Shown here piece by piece: positions 1 to 8,910 of a stretch of DNA of 64,000 bases. Where the stretch lies: contig NZ_AVQK01000014.1 of assembly GCF_001401755.1 (NCBI RefSeq), positions 1 to 64,000 on the forward strand, in the 5' to 3' direction. This stretch comes from Aquimarina longa SW024 (GTDB lineage Bacteria; Bacteroidota; Bacteroidia; Flavobacteriales; Flavobacteriaceae). Numbering within the stretch: the first letter of the stretch is position 1; the number at the start of each line of letters is the position of its first letter. The notes below the pieces were generated by a model that did no database searches, was not told the origin of the DNA, and was given only the letters and a program-made list of their open reading frames with translations. The position numbers and the translations under genes were made by a program.

Positions 1-591
1 CAGATTTGTTCCATCTTCCGTTAAACTTGCATTGGTTGTATTATTATCGATATCAGCTGCTAAATCTTCAATAGCTTCTTGAACTGTTGTTTCTAGGGTG
101 CTATCTCCATCTACATCGATGGGGGGATTTAAGTTTACTTCAGTAGCATCTTGGTTATCAGTGCCTACAAAGTTAATGGGACTTCCGTTTCCATTATCAA
201 AAGTATAAGTTCCATCCCCATTATTTCTAAGTTGTGCTTTATTGATTATAACAGCGACGTTGTCTTCGTTAGTGTAGGTAAATGTACCATTATTGTTCTC
301 TAGTACAAAGGTGATAGTTTCCATGGGGGTACATAACGATTGCCATATAGAGCCACTATATTGATATACACAATTTTGGGTAGTGTTATATACCATTGCT
401 CCAGCTAATGGAGTGATTAGGTTCATTTGGGCATCTGTTACTCTCGAAAGTACAAATACTTTATCAGTACTTTGTAGTTCCATAAGAGAAGAAGAATCTA
501 TAACATCAGGGTCATCTCCAACTTTTACTTGCGCAAACACTGTGCTGAAATTTAAGAAAATAAGTAAAATTAGGGTAATTCTTATATTCAT
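1..591 (-). CDS. Secreted surface/adhesin-like protein, N-terminal part (runs off window)
   Basis: An open frame reads leftward from an ATG at 591 and is still open at base 1, so only about 197 N-terminal residues are visible. Residues 1-20 form a Sec signal peptide ending in VFAQ. A module follows with the pattern V-I-D-S-S-S-L-M-E-L-Q-S-T-D-K and later V-Y-N-T-T-Q-N-C-V-Y-Q-Y. That pattern is common at the start of large flavobacterial surface proteins with repeated tail-fibre-like regions. Acidic, Asn/Thr-rich sequence follows. No catalytic motif is seen. Function is unknown; a cell-surface or adhesin role is inferred from the family pattern only. A 76-codon frame on the opposite strand is a shadow. 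Confidence 0.7.
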   Translation of the reverse strand, partial: MNIRITLILLIFLNFSTVFAQVKVGDDPDVIDSSSLMELQSTDKVFVLSRVTDAQMNLITPLAGAMVYNTTQNCVYQYSGSIWQSLCTPMETITFVLENNNGTFTYTNEDNVAVIINKAQLRNNGDGTYTFDNGNGSPINFVGTDNQDATEVNLNPPIDVDGDSTLETTVQEAIEDLAADIDNNTTNASLTEDGTNL

Positions 592-882
592 AATAAATGG
601 GGTTTTCTTATAACTATAAACTTAAAGTAGGTAAAAAACTACGGTAATACCATACATGTAAAACAAATAAACAATAATTAATTATATTTTAATCAAGTAA
701 TTACAATATCATGTTTTCTCTGATAAATATAATAATAAAATTAGCTAAAATATACATTTTTAAGGATTAAAAGCAATTTTTTCCGATTAAAAACTGTTTT
801 AAAACACTCTTTTTTTTGATTTATTTAAGATTTAGATTTTTTATTTATTTAAGATTTTACTTTTTTTATTTAAAAAAACATT
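592..882. other. AT-rich intergenic stretch, no gene seen
   Basis: About 290 bases separate the surface-protein start from the tRNA promoter. They are very AT-rich with long T runs. A short direct repeat (TTTATTTAAGATTT, twice near 820-858) is visible. I find no convincing reading frame or RNA gene. Confidence 0.5.
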
Positions 883-890
883 TATATTTG
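883..890 (+). promoter_or_regulatory. -7 box (TATATTTG) of tRNA-Gly
   Basis: TATATTTG matches the Bacteroidota -7 consensus TAnnTTTG and lies 14 bases before the mature tRNA. That places the transcript start a few bases before the tRNA. No clear -33 TTG is visible. Confidence 0.6.
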
Positions 891-904
891 CATTCCTTTT
901 TAAG

Positions 905-977
905 GCGGGAGTAGCTCAGTTGGTAGAGCGTCAGCCTTCCAAGCTGAATGTCGCCAGTTCGAACCTGGTCTCCCGCT
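905..977 (+). tRNA. tRNA-Gly (anticodon TCC)
   Basis: The cloverleaf can be drawn directly. The acceptor stem is GCGGGAG/CTCCCGC, the D arm is GCTC...GAGC, the anticodon stem is TCAGC/GCTGA with loop CTTCCAA (anticodon TCC at 938-940), and the T arm is CCAG/CTGG around TTCGAAC. The discriminator base is T at 977 and CCA is not encoded. It stands alone with its own promoter and terminator. Confidence 0.97.
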
Positions 978-979
978 CA

Positions 980-1012
980 ATGTCCTATTATTTTTGATAG
1001 GACATTTTTTAT
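980..1012 (+). terminator. Intrinsic terminator of tRNA-Gly
   Basis: A perfect 9-bp stem, ATGTCCTAT (980-988) with ATAGGACAT (997-1005), has an 8-base loop and is followed by a T-rich tract. It starts three bases after the tRNA. Confidence 0.9.
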
Positions 1013-1117
1013 TTAGTTATATTATATACTATAAACTTATTCGTATTGTTGATGTAGATGGTTTATGAATCTTATTAAGCCTCTCATATTTTATTATATT
1101 TACAGAAAATAGAGGTT

Positions 1118-3040
1118 ATGAAAACAAAAGATTTTTTGATCAATTATGAAGAAATCTTGGAAAAAGTCAATTCACAAAAAATTATAATAAGTATTATTAT
1201 AATAAGCTTACTCGTTTTTAGCCCAGTTTTTACAAGTTCTGAATTTTTAACCTATGATGATAATTGGTATATATACGAAAATGAAAATGTAACTAATTTA
1301 TCCTGGCAATCCATAAAAAATATATTTACTACATTACAAGGAGGACAATATTCTCCATTAGGAGAAGTTTATCATTCTTTTTTGTATTATTTTTTTGGTG
1401 AAAATGCAACTGCTTTCAAGATAAGTGCATTATTTGTACATCTTTTAAATGTCTTTTTGTTATTTAAAATATTTGATAGTGTTTTTCAGAAACGATTACT
1501 TGTTGTTATAGTTGTTTTGTTTTTTGCGATACATCCTATGCAGGTAGAAACAATTGGCTGGATTTCTGTTATTTTTAGAAATGCTGTGTTTTTTATGTTT
1601 TTAGGGTATTTATTTTATTTGAAATATCTGGATAATAACTTTGGGAAATACCGATTAATTCCGGTTTTGGTTTGTTATATATTAGCTTTTCTAACAAAAG
1701 AACAAGCTATTTTGTTTCCAGTAGGTTTGTTTCTTATTCATATGATGAAATCGGATTCTATTATGAATAGAAAATTCATAATAGAAATGATTTTTTGGGC
1801 TATTATAGCGCTAATTTTTGGTTTGATAACTATAGAGGTAACTAAGACAGGAGGACCTAGTATTATTGATAGGAATGTTTCATTATACGATAAAGTAGGA
1901 TTGTTGGCTAAAACTATTTTGTCGTATGGTTATAACTTTTTATTTCCATTTGAGTTATCATTTTCTTATCCATATCCAAGTGCAGGATCAAAGACCTCTT
2001 TTCTTACGATATTAATTACTATTGGGTTTTTGATTTTGGGAGGCTATATTGCTTTCAAAAACAAAATAGTTAGATTTGGTTTTTTATGGTTATTTGGTTT
2101 TTTAAGTCTTGGTTTGGCGTTCGCTTTTTTTCACCTAAGGGATACGTACATGGCTGACCGGTATACTTATGTTGCTGTAATTGGTTTTTCTGTGATATTG
2201 TATCAATTTCTTTTTTATTTAAAAAAAGTATTTATAAATAAAGTTGGTTTTTTGATTTCATTCTTATTGTTTATATTTTCATTTTCAATAATATCATTTA
2301 ATAGAGTGACTGTTTTTAAAAATAATGGAAATTTATGGACTCAGGTATTAGAGGTTAACCCAGATAATGCTTATGCTTATAATAGTTTAGGTTTTTATTA
2401 TCGTAATTTAGGTAAAATAGATACAGCTTATACATTATATAAGAAAGCATTAAAGATTGATCCAAAATATTATTTAGCGCATAGTAATATCACAAAAGTG
2501 TATTACGAGAGAAAACAATATGATAGTGCCTTATACCATATTTCTAAAGCAATTTCAATAAACCCATATTATGAACAGGCATATGAAAATCGCGCGTTTT
2601 TACATTTTATTACTGATAAAAAAGATTTGTACTTGGCAGATTTGAATAAGCTTTTAGTGATGTCTCCTAATAATGTTAAATATTTAAATGAGCGTGCTCA
2701 ATTTTATTTTAAACAAAGACAATACAATGAAACAATAAAAGATGCTTTGAGAATTATAGAAGTATCAAATAATAAACCAAGTAGTGATATTTTTTATTTA
2801 TTGGGTCATAGTTATTTGGTAATGAAAAAATATAAAAAGGCAGAAAAATATCTTTCTAAAGCTATTGATATGGATGATGAAAAATCAAAATATTATTTTT
2901 CTAGATCAATTGCAAGAGTGAGTACTAATAAATGGAAATTTGCTTTAAAAGATGCTTTACAAGCAAAAAAACTTGGATATAAAGTGAAACAGGAATATAT
3001 ATCTATGTTAATAAGAGAGGTTAAGAAAAAAAATAACTAG
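1118..3040 (+). CDS. Multi-pass membrane glycosyltransferase-like protein with C-terminal TPR repeats
   Basis: The 640-residue protein has two parts. Residues about 20-400 are a polytopic membrane region with many hydrophobic helices and an early luminal D-D-N-W-Y-I motif followed by P-L-G-E-V-Y-H, resembling GT-C/TMTC-type O-mannosyltransferase-like proteins. Residues about 410-625 hold tandem tetratricopeptide repeats with the N-P-D-N-A-Y-A-Y-N-S-L-G pattern. Such fusions are predicted to transfer sugars from lipid-linked donors to exported proteins; activity here is inferred. The next gene, a GT2 glycosyltransferase 9 bases downstream, fits as donor-lipid synthase. The ATG at 1118 is the first start after the upstream stops. 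Confidence 0.75.
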   Translation: MKTKDFLINYEEILEKVNSQKIIISIIIISLLVFSPVFTSSEFLTYDDNWYIYENENVTNLSWQSIKNIFTTLQGGQYSPLGEVYHSFLYYFFGENATAFKISALFVHLLNVFLLFKIFDSVFQKRLLVVIVVLFFAIHPMQVETIGWISVIFRNAVFFMFLGYLFYLKYLDNNFGKYRLIPVLVCYILAFLTKEQAILFPVGLFLIHMMKSDSIMNRKFIIEMIFWAIIALIFGLITIEVTKTGGPSIIDRNVSLYDKVGLLAKTILSYGYNFLFPFELSFSYPYPSAGSKTSFLTILITIGFLILGGYIAFKNKIVRFGFLWLFGFLSLGLAFAFFHLRDTYMADRYTYVAVIGFSVILYQFLFYLKKVFINKVGFLISFLLFIFSFSIISFNRVTVFKNNGNLWTQVLEVNPDNAYAYNSLGFYYRNLGKIDTAYTLYKKALKIDPKYYLAHSNITKVYYERKQYDSALYHISKAISINPYYEQAYENRAFLHFITDKKDLYLADLNKLLVMSPNNVKYLNERAQFYFKQRQYNETIKDALRIIEVSNNKPSSDIFYLLGHSYLVMKKYKKAEKYLSKAIDMDDEKSKYYFSRSIARVSTNKWKFALKDALQAKKLGYKVKQEYISMLIREVKKKNN

Positions 3041-3049
3041 ATCCCTATA

Positions 3050-3985
3050 ATGAAGTTATCAAAATTATCTATAGTTGTACCTTGTTATAATGAGGAGAGT
3101 AATATCGAAGAGTTGTTTAATGAGTTGAAAAAAGTTATTGATTCATTTGATTATGCTTATGAAGTTATTTTTGTTGATGATGGCAGTAAGGATGGTACTT
3201 ATAAAGAGATAGAAAAAAAATCTACTCAATATGATTTTGTACAAGGTATTTCTTTATCTAGGAATTTTGGACATCAAATAGCGTTACTAGCAGGTTTAGA
3301 AAACTCAACCGGAGATGTTATTATCACTTTAGATGGAGACTTACAGCACCCTCCTCAGGTTATTCCCGAATTGATTCAGAAATATAAAGAAGGGTATGAT
3401 ATTGTAAATACGAGAAGGATTGATGATGCATCAACTTCTTTTTTTAAGAAAAAAACATCTAAATTATTTTACATATTCATTAATAAATTATCTGATACAA
3501 AGGTAGAGCCTTTTGGAGCAGATTTTAGATTAATGAGTAGAGAGACTGTTGATGCTTTTTTAAGTATCAAAGAACATGATCGTTTTACAAGAGGGCTTGT
3601 AAGTTGGATAGGCTTTGATCAAGGAGTTGTTGAATACAAAGCTAATCCTAGATTTTCTGGAAAGTCATCTTACACATTTAAAAAAATGTTTAAGCTGGCT
3701 ATAAATGGAATCACGAGTATGTCTTCAAAACCTTTGAGAATCTCTTTGTATCTAGGCTTAATATTCTTTATTACAGGATTAGTGTACGCAATATTTATAT
3801 TATATAATTACTTTGTAGGAGTTAATGTAGAAGGATGGACTTCTATTCTTATTACAATACTAATTTTAGGAGGAATACAATTGCTAATTTCTTCTATTAT
3901 AGGAGAATACGTGTCTCGGATATTTAATGAGACAAAAGCAAGACCGTTATACTTGGTGAAAAAACAAACCGATAACGTTTCTTAA
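3050..3985 (+). CDS. GT2 family glycosyltransferase (polyprenyl-phosphate sugar synthase-like)
   Basis: The 311-residue protein has an N-terminal GT-A domain: S-I-V-V-P-C-Y-N-E-E at residues 8-17, the D-D-G-S nucleotide motif near 42, and D-G-D-L-Q-H-P as the DxD metal/nucleotide site near 95. Two C-terminal hydrophobic helices lie at about 230-255 and 265-288. This is the DPM/GtrB architecture, which attaches a sugar from NDP-sugar to a polyprenyl phosphate at the inner membrane. It follows the GT-C/TPR gene by 9 bases and is probably co-transcribed. Its TAA overlaps the stop of the convergent methyltransferase by four bases. The sugar is unknown. Confidence 0.88.
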   Translation: MKLSKLSIVVPCYNEESNIEELFNELKKVIDSFDYAYEVIFVDDGSKDGTYKEIEKKSTQYDFVQGISLSRNFGHQIALLAGLENSTGDVIITLDGDLQHPPQVIPELIQKYKEGYDIVNTRRIDDASTSFFKKKTSKLFYIFINKLSDTKVEPFGADFRLMSRETVDAFLSIKEHDRFTRGLVSWIGFDQGVVEYKANPRFSGKSSYTFKKMFKLAINGITSMSSKPLRISLYLGLIFFITGLVYAIFILYNYFVGVNVEGWTSILITILILGGIQLLISSIIGEYVSRIFNETKARPLYLVKKQTDNVS

Positions 3986-4755
3986 TGTATAGAAAACATA
4001 CTTAGTGTAGCAAAGGATAGTTTTTTGCCTATATAATTTCGGAAGAAAAATGAATCGATTTTAAAAAATAATTTAACCAAACCTTTTCCGCCGATATTTA
4101 AGAAAGGAAAAGCATCAGGGTTGTAAAATAAAATATAAGAAAGTAAGCCGGGATACATTTGATCAACCAAATTGTATCCATTATCAAGGAATAAATCATT
4201 TAATTCTTTCAATCTAAAAGCTTTTTCAGTTTCTTGATCAAATAATGTGTTTTTGTTATAAATGCGTTCTCTTATTTTTCTGAAAATGATATTATTATGA
4301 GTAGGTTCTAGAACAATAAATGCACCATCAGGAGAGAGATTATTTTTTAAATTTTTGACGACGGCATCACACATAGATGGGACATGATGTAATCCTCCTA
4401 TAATAATAATGATGTCGAATTTTTTTTCACTTTTAAAAGTAGACACATCTTGAACGTATACATTAAGATTTTCATTTGTTTGTTTTACTTTTTCAATTAA
4501 AACAGAGCTATAGTCAAACCCTTCATAGGATCCCAAAACACCTATATTGCGTTCTAATATAGATTTTCCTTCAGAATATCCGCACATCGGTTCTAAAACT
4601 GAAAGTTTTTTGTTTTTTAATTGGCTTTTATTCTTGAAAAAAAAACTCCACATTAATTCTTTTAAATATAGATGGTTAGTGGATTTTCTAGCGTTATAAT
4701 ATTTTTCAGAGATATTCTCAAAATGTTCTCTTTGTTGTTCGATAGGGTTCGCCAT
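3982..4755 (-). CDS. Class I SAM-dependent methyltransferase
   Basis: The 257-residue protein carries motif I as V-L-E-P-M-C-G-Y-S-E-G near residue 50, an acidic D in G-F-D-Y for adenosine binding, and I-I-I-I-G-G-L-H-H-V-P (motif post-II) followed by a D-G-A-F-I-V-L-E-P strand, the usual Rossmann methyltransferase order. The substrate cannot be read. The C-terminal third is rich in aromatic residues and predicted to cap the active site. It converges on the GT2 gene with four overlapping bases, so a role in glycan or lipid modification is possible but rests only on position. Confidence 0.8.
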   Translation of the reverse strand: MANPIEQQREHFENISEKYYNARKSTNHLYLKELMWSFFFKNKSQLKNKKLSVLEPMCGYSEGKSILERNIGVLGSYEGFDYSSVLIEKVKQTNENLNVYVQDVSTFKSEKKFDIIIIIGGLHHVPSMCDAVVKNLKNNLSPDGAFIVLEPTHNNIIFRKIRERIYNKNTLFDQETEKAFRLKELNDLFLDNGYNLVDQMYPGLLSYILFYNPDAFPFLNIGGKGLVKLFFKIDSFFFRNYIGKKLSFATLSMFSIH

Positions 4756-4866
4756 TTGGTTTTTATTTGATTAGCCGAAAAGGAGTTTTTTGTCTAGGAT
4801 TAATGCAATTTAGATAAAATTATTTGTAATACTACATCTGACTTCATTTTAGAATCATACATTTTT

Positions 4867-5781
4867 TTAAAAAATAGACAATCCTGTTAAAGTTGTTAAT
4901 CGTTCTAAAGCATACATTCCTAATTCAGAATTTCCTTTAGGGTTTAATGGGGGGCTCCAGACTGTCACGGCATATTGTCCTGGATGGATAGCAGCAATTC
5001 CTCCGCCTACGCCACTTTTACCGGGTAAACCTACTCTAAAGCTAAATTCTCCAGCTTCGTCATAAAAACCGCAAGTTTGCATTATAGCATTAATACGTTT
5101 TACTTTTCTGGACGGGATTATTTGCTCACCATCAAGTAATCGTTTGCCTCCATTAGCGTATATCATAAACGCAGTAGATAATTCTTTGCAAGACATTTCT
5201 ATAGCACATTGATACATATAGAAATCTAAAACAGTATTAATATCATTTTTAATATTACCAAAAGATTTCATTAAGTTTAGTAATGCAGCATTACGATGGC
5301 TATATGTTTTTTCGGATTCAAAAACTTTGATATTAATATCAATAGTAGTAGTGCCTGTGATTTTATGGATAAAATCAAGAAAATCTTTTTTGGGATTATC
5401 TAATAGAGAGATTAAAATATCGGAAATAACTAATGCACCTGCATTTATAAAAGGATTTCTAGGAATTCCATTTTCATATTCTAATTGTACCAAAGAATTA
5501 AAAGGGTTTCCCGAAGGTTCTACATCTACACGTCTAAATAATTCATTGCCTACTAATGAGGTTGCTCTGGTTAGTGCAAAAACTTTAGAGATACTTTGGA
5601 TAGAAAAACGTTCGTTACTATCACCAAAATTGTAATGACCAGAATTTATACAGAATAAATGCATTCCAAACTTTTTAGGATCTATTTTTTCTAATTGAGG
5701 AATGTATGATGCTACTTTTCCTGTGTATGGAGTAGAAGAAAGTTCTGTCTGTATGCTATTAAGAATATGCTGATAATCCAT
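4867..5781 (-). CDS. glsA: Glutaminase A
   Basis: This 304-residue protein matches the length of bacterial glutaminases, which hydrolyse L-glutamine to glutamate and ammonia in the cytoplasm. The S-x-x-K motif of the serine-beta-lactamase-like fold is visible as Q-S-I-S-K-V-F near residue 82. Further family signatures are E-P-S-G-N-P-F-N-S, N-A-G-A-L-V, Y-A-N-G-G and G-L-P-G-K-S-G-V-G-G-G. It starts 11 bases after the peptidase E stop, so the two form an operon; asparagine or glutamine dipeptide breakdown feeding deamidation is a reasonable reading. Confidence 0.96.
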   Translation of the reverse strand: MDYQHILNSIQTELSSTPYTGKVASYIPQLEKIDPKKFGMHLFCINSGHYNFGDSNERFSIQSISKVFALTRATSLVGNELFRRVDVEPSGNPFNSLVQLEYENGIPRNPFINAGALVISDILISLLDNPKKDFLDFIHKITGTTTIDINIKVFESEKTYSHRNAALLNLMKSFGNIKNDINTVLDFYMYQCAIEMSCKELSTAFMIYANGGKRLLDGEQIIPSRKVKRINAIMQTCGFYDEAGEFSFRVGLPGKSGVGGGIAAIHPGQYAVTVWSPPLNPKGNSELGMYALERLTTLTGLSIF

Positions 5782-5792
5782 GGTAGCGTTTT

Positions 5793-6500
5793 TTAATTCA
5801 ATTTAGACAAAGAACTACCAGTTTCTATCTCATAAGGAGTTTTGTCTTTTTCAAAAATTCGGGCACTTAGGTTTCCATGTAGAATAATTTCATTGTTATG
5901 AACTCTTAGCCAGCTTCCTTCTCTGAGTCCTACAACAGGTTGTGAATTAAAGTTATGGAACTCTTTGATACGAGTCTCTCTAGTTTCTCCCTTATGAGTT
6001 GAATCCGGATCAGGATCAAGATAATGAGGATTTATATTAAAAGGAACAATGCTTAATGTTTTGAAATTCGGAGGATATACAATAGGCATATCATTGGTGG
6101 TTTTCATATTAAGTCCACAGATATTACTCCCTGCACTAGTTCCTAAATACGGAGTTCCTGAATGAATAGCTTCTTTCAATGGATCTATAACATTATTTCG
6201 ATATAATTGATCTACCAATAAAAACGTGTTTCCTCCTCCGGTATAAATCCCTTTAGCATCTTTTATAGCTTTTATAGGGTCAGAAAACATATGTATACTA
6301 ACTATTTTTTTATTTATTTTTTTAAATATATTATGAATGCCTATAGTGTATTGGTCATGTGAAATCCCTCCAGGGCGTGCATAAGGAATAAATAATATTT
6401 CATCAGTGTTAATATATAGGTCTGATAGAGTGTCTAGTATGTATTCTAAAGGGCCACTTCCATGAAGTGTAGATGTGCTGGCAATTATACAGTTTATCAT
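5793..6500 (-). CDS. pepE: Dipeptidase E (peptidase family S51)
   Basis: The 235-residue protein has the S51 nucleophile elbow G-T-S-A-G-S-N near residue 120 and the Y-T-G-G-G-N-T strand-turn that precedes it in the family. A downstream I-N-P-H-Y-L-D segment supplies the expected catalytic-region His. Peptidase E cleaves Asp-X dipeptides in the cytoplasm. The length fits the family (about 230). It is the first gene of a two-gene operon with glutaminase. The start ATG at 6500 gives M-I-N-C-I-I-A-S-T-S, a normal first strand. Confidence 0.9.
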   Translation of the reverse strand: MINCIIASTSTLHGSGPLEYILDTLSDLYINTDEILFIPYARPGGISHDQYTIGIHNIFKKINKKIVSIHMFSDPIKAIKDAKGIYTGGGNTFLLVDQLYRNNVIDPLKEAIHSGTPYLGTSAGSNICGLNMKTTNDMPIVYPPNFKTLSIVPFNINPHYLDPDPDSTHKGETRETRIKEFHNFNSQPVVGLREGSWLRVHNNEIILHGNLSARIFEKDKTPYEIETGSSLSKLN

Positions 6501-6597
6501 TGTCTTTTGTGAAAATAGTTTAACGTTTTCTTATCCTACAATTTTTTTATAAAAATAAAAAAATGTGGTATCTTAAATGAAATTAATTTGAATCATT

Positions 6598-7398
6598 ATG
6601 AAAACAAAAATAGCTGTTCTTTTTCTTTTTTTAGTATTTAATATTGCTGCAGGGCAAATAACTTCGAGAATTATACTTAACGGAAAAATTAATGTCCCTA
6701 TAGGAGATGATGTAGAGGGTATAGTAGTGTATAATAGAAGTACTAATAAAGGTACAATTACGGATAAAACCGGAAATTTTAAAATTAGTGCAGGTATTAA
6801 TGATAGGGTTGAAGTTGTAGCAATGCAGTATCAACATTTTGTCATATTAATAGATAAAGGAATATTACGTAACAGAAGGTTACATGTGTTTCTTAATGAA
6901 TCTATCAATCAGCTAGATGAAGTGGTTGTAACACCTTACGATTTATTAGGTAATGTAAGGGTAGATGTAAAGAAAATAGGGTATAGAGAGAATGGTATCG
7001 GTGATGTTGCAGAAGAAACATCTTCAATAATTAATGATGCAGATTACAATTTTAGACCAGATGAATTATCGATTATTAAAAGTAATGCATTCGAGGAAAA
7101 TAGAATCATAAATGGGTTAAATTTTGTTAATCTATTTAAATTAGTTTATGATACAAAAGATGACACTAAAAAGAAAAACCACCCTGCTGATATTGATGTA
7201 AGAGTTAGAGACATGTATAATGATCAGTTTTTTAAAGATTATTTAGCTTTAGAAATAAATCAAATTAATGATTTTATATTTTTTGCAGAAGATAATGGTT
7301 TAAATTATGATTATTTTAAACCAGGAAAAGAATTAGATCTATTGCAGTTTTTAGCATATCAGAGTAAATTATATCATAAAAAAGTGTCAACAGATTAG
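6598..7398 (+). CDS. Secreted CarboxypepD_reg-like domain protein
   Basis: The 266-residue protein has a signal peptide (residues 1-19, ending in A-A-G-Q). A beta-sandwich regulatory domain of the carboxypeptidase D type follows at about 25-105, seen as V-V-Y-N-R-S-T-N-K-G-T-I-T-D-K-T-G-N-F and L-D-E-V-V-V at its end. The remaining 150 residues are charged and of unknown fold. It is a tandem paralogue of the next gene, which has the same layout. Function is unknown; such proteins occur next to secreted metallopeptidases in flavobacteria, as here. Confidence 0.75.
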   Translation: MKTKIAVLFLFLVFNIAAGQITSRIILNGKINVPIGDDVEGIVVYNRSTNKGTITDKTGNFKISAGINDRVEVVAMQYQHFVILIDKGILRNRRLHVFLNESINQLDEVVVTPYDLLGNVRVDVKKIGYRENGIGDVAEETSSIINDADYNFRPDELSIIKSNAFEENRIINGLNFVNLFKLVYDTKDDTKKKNHPADIDVRVRDMYNDQFFKDYLALEINQINDFIFFAEDNGLNYDYFKPGKELDLLQFLAYQSKLYHKKVSTD

Positions 7399-7496
7399 TC
7401 CAACAAAAACACTGTAATTTTACTACGGATATCTCGTCTTTATAAATATATCTTTAGCTGTTGCTACAGTATAAAGATTATTTTGATGATGTTTAT

Positions 7497-8252
7497 ATGA
7501 TAAAATACATACATTTCCTTTTTATAATCATTTCATTACAAGTTTTTAGTCAGTCAGAAACTTTTAGAGGAGTTATTGTTGCTGATTCTTTACAAGGATA
7601 TGCAATCAATATTGTAAACTTTACCAAAGAGATTGGTGCAACCAATGATGAAAAAGGATTTTTTGAAATACGAGCAAGTGTAGGGGATTCTATAGTGTTT
7701 TCGTCAGTTCAATATCAGATAAGATCTATTGTGATTACTCAGCCTCATCTGGATAAGGATAACATATCTATCGCTTTATACCCTATAATACAACAGTTGC
7801 CTAAAGTAAGAGTAAGTAATATAGAACTTTCTGGAAATATTGATAAGGATTTGACTATAGTAGAACTACAGCCTTTTGTAGATAATGAGATATTAGGGCT
7901 CCCATTTAGTGACAAACCCCAACCAAGATTAGTAGAAAGAAGAATTTATACGGCAAAAAGTGGGATATTAGAACGACCTATAAATTATTTGAATGGAAAA
8001 CTAAAGAAACTAAAAAGAATTAAAGCAATAGATGACCTTAATATATTGGTACAGCAAGGAGAAATCGCATTTGATATGTCTTTTTTTATAGATAACCTAA
8101 AGCTACCAAAAAATTTAATTACAGATTTTATGTATTACTGTGCAGAGGATGATTATTTTAAAAATCTTATTCAGAATTCTAAAAAACTTGCACTCGTAGA
8201 GTTTTTTGAAAAAAAAGCAGTATCCTATAAAAAACATAAAGAGATTGATTAA
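7497..8252 (+). CDS. Secreted CarboxypepD_reg-like domain protein (paralogue)
   Basis: I start this gene at the ATG at 7497 rather than an upstream in-frame TTG at 7461. The ATG immediately gives a signal peptide (M-I-K-Y-I-H-F-L-F, ending V-F-S-Q), whereas the TTG would put twelve charged residues before it. The protein is 251 residues. The regulatory beta-sandwich is recognisable as A-T-N-D-E-K-G-F-F-E-I-R followed by L-P-K-V-R-V-S. The C-terminal half is shared in layout, but only weakly in sequence, with the preceding gene. No catalytic residues are visible and the function is unknown. Confidence 0.72.
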   Translation: MIKYIHFLFIIISLQVFSQSETFRGVIVADSLQGYAINIVNFTKEIGATNDEKGFFEIRASVGDSIVFSSVQYQIRSIVITQPHLDKDNISIALYPIIQQLPKVRVSNIELSGNIDKDLTIVELQPFVDNEILGLPFSDKPQPRLVERRIYTAKSGILERPINYLNGKLKKLKRIKAIDDLNILVQQGEIAFDMSFFIDNLKLPKNLITDFMYYCAEDDYFKNLIQNSKKLALVEFFEKKAVSYKKHKEID

Positions 8253-8277
8253 TCTTTTAAAAAGACGTTTAAATTTG
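8245..8277 (+). promoter_or_regulatory. Promoter: TTG (8245) and TAAATTTG (8270)
   Basis: A TAnnTTTG -7 box at 8270-8277 has a TTG at 8245-8247 with a 22-base gap, within the normal Bacteroidota spacing. The leader to the ATG at 8341 would be about 57 bases. The TTG overlaps the end of the preceding gene. Confidence 0.5.
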
Positions 8278-8340
8278 GCACAATTTTATATATAAGGAGT
8301 TTGAAATTAGTTATATTGAATTTCTTACAATTTTTTAATA

Positions 8341-8847
8341 ATGAATAAAACAACCTTATTTTTTCTGCTAACACTAGTATTCGTTTTAAATTCTTTTAAA
8401 ACGATACATAAATTTTATGTAAGTGTAACACAGGTGGAGTATAATGAACAACAAGAATCTCTACAGATTATTTCTAGAATTTTTATTGATGATATAAAAG
8501 AACTTCTTAAAGAACGATATGATGTGACAATTGAAGTAGGAGAAAAAGAAGATACTAAAATAGATGAATATCTATCTTTATATATCTCAAAAAAGCTAAA
8601 ATTTACAGTAAATGATAAAGAAGTTCCTTTTACATTTATAGGTAAAGAATACGAAGATGATCTTATTATTTGTTATTTAGAAATAGAACACATTTCTTTT
8701 TTAGAGACTATTGAAGTTACAAATCAGATTTTGATGGACTTATTCGAAGAGCAACAAAATATTATACATGTAAAAAAGAATAATCAACGTAAAAGCCTTA
8801 TTCTACAGAAAGAAAAGCATTTAGGGGTGTTAAATTTTAATAAATAG
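8341..8847 (+). CDS. DUF6702 family protein
   Basis: The 168-residue protein begins with a hydrophobic signal segment (residues 3-18, L-F-F-L-L-T-L-V-F-V-L), then H-K-F-Y-V-S-V-T-Q-V-E-Y, the conserved start of the DUF6702 family. The rest is predicted mainly beta, ending in a basic tail. The family has no known function; in flavobacteria it is regularly found beside M1 metallopeptidases, as in this window where such a gene follows after 63 bases. It is probably periplasmic. Confidence is high that it is a real gene and moderate for the family name. Confidence 0.8.
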   Translation: MNKTTLFFLLTLVFVLNSFKTIHKFYVSVTQVEYNEQQESLQIISRIFIDDIKELLKERYDVTIEVGEKEDTKIDEYLSLYISKKLKFTVNDKEVPFTFIGKEYEDDLIICYLEIEHISFLETIEVTNQILMDLFEEQQNIIHVKKNNQRKSLILQKEKHLGVLNFNK

Positions 8848-8910
8848 TTATTATAATTTAAAAAAACAGTTATTTTGCAACACTATAACATTTAATTCAA
8901 AACTTTTATA

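Noticed and set aside
383..613. 76-codon plus-strand frame at the left end
   Set aside because: It is antisense to the signal peptide and first domain of the secreted surface protein.
7461..7496. TTG start 12 codons upstream of the second CarboxypepD_reg-like gene
   Set aside because: It would hide the signal peptide that begins at the ATG at 7497.
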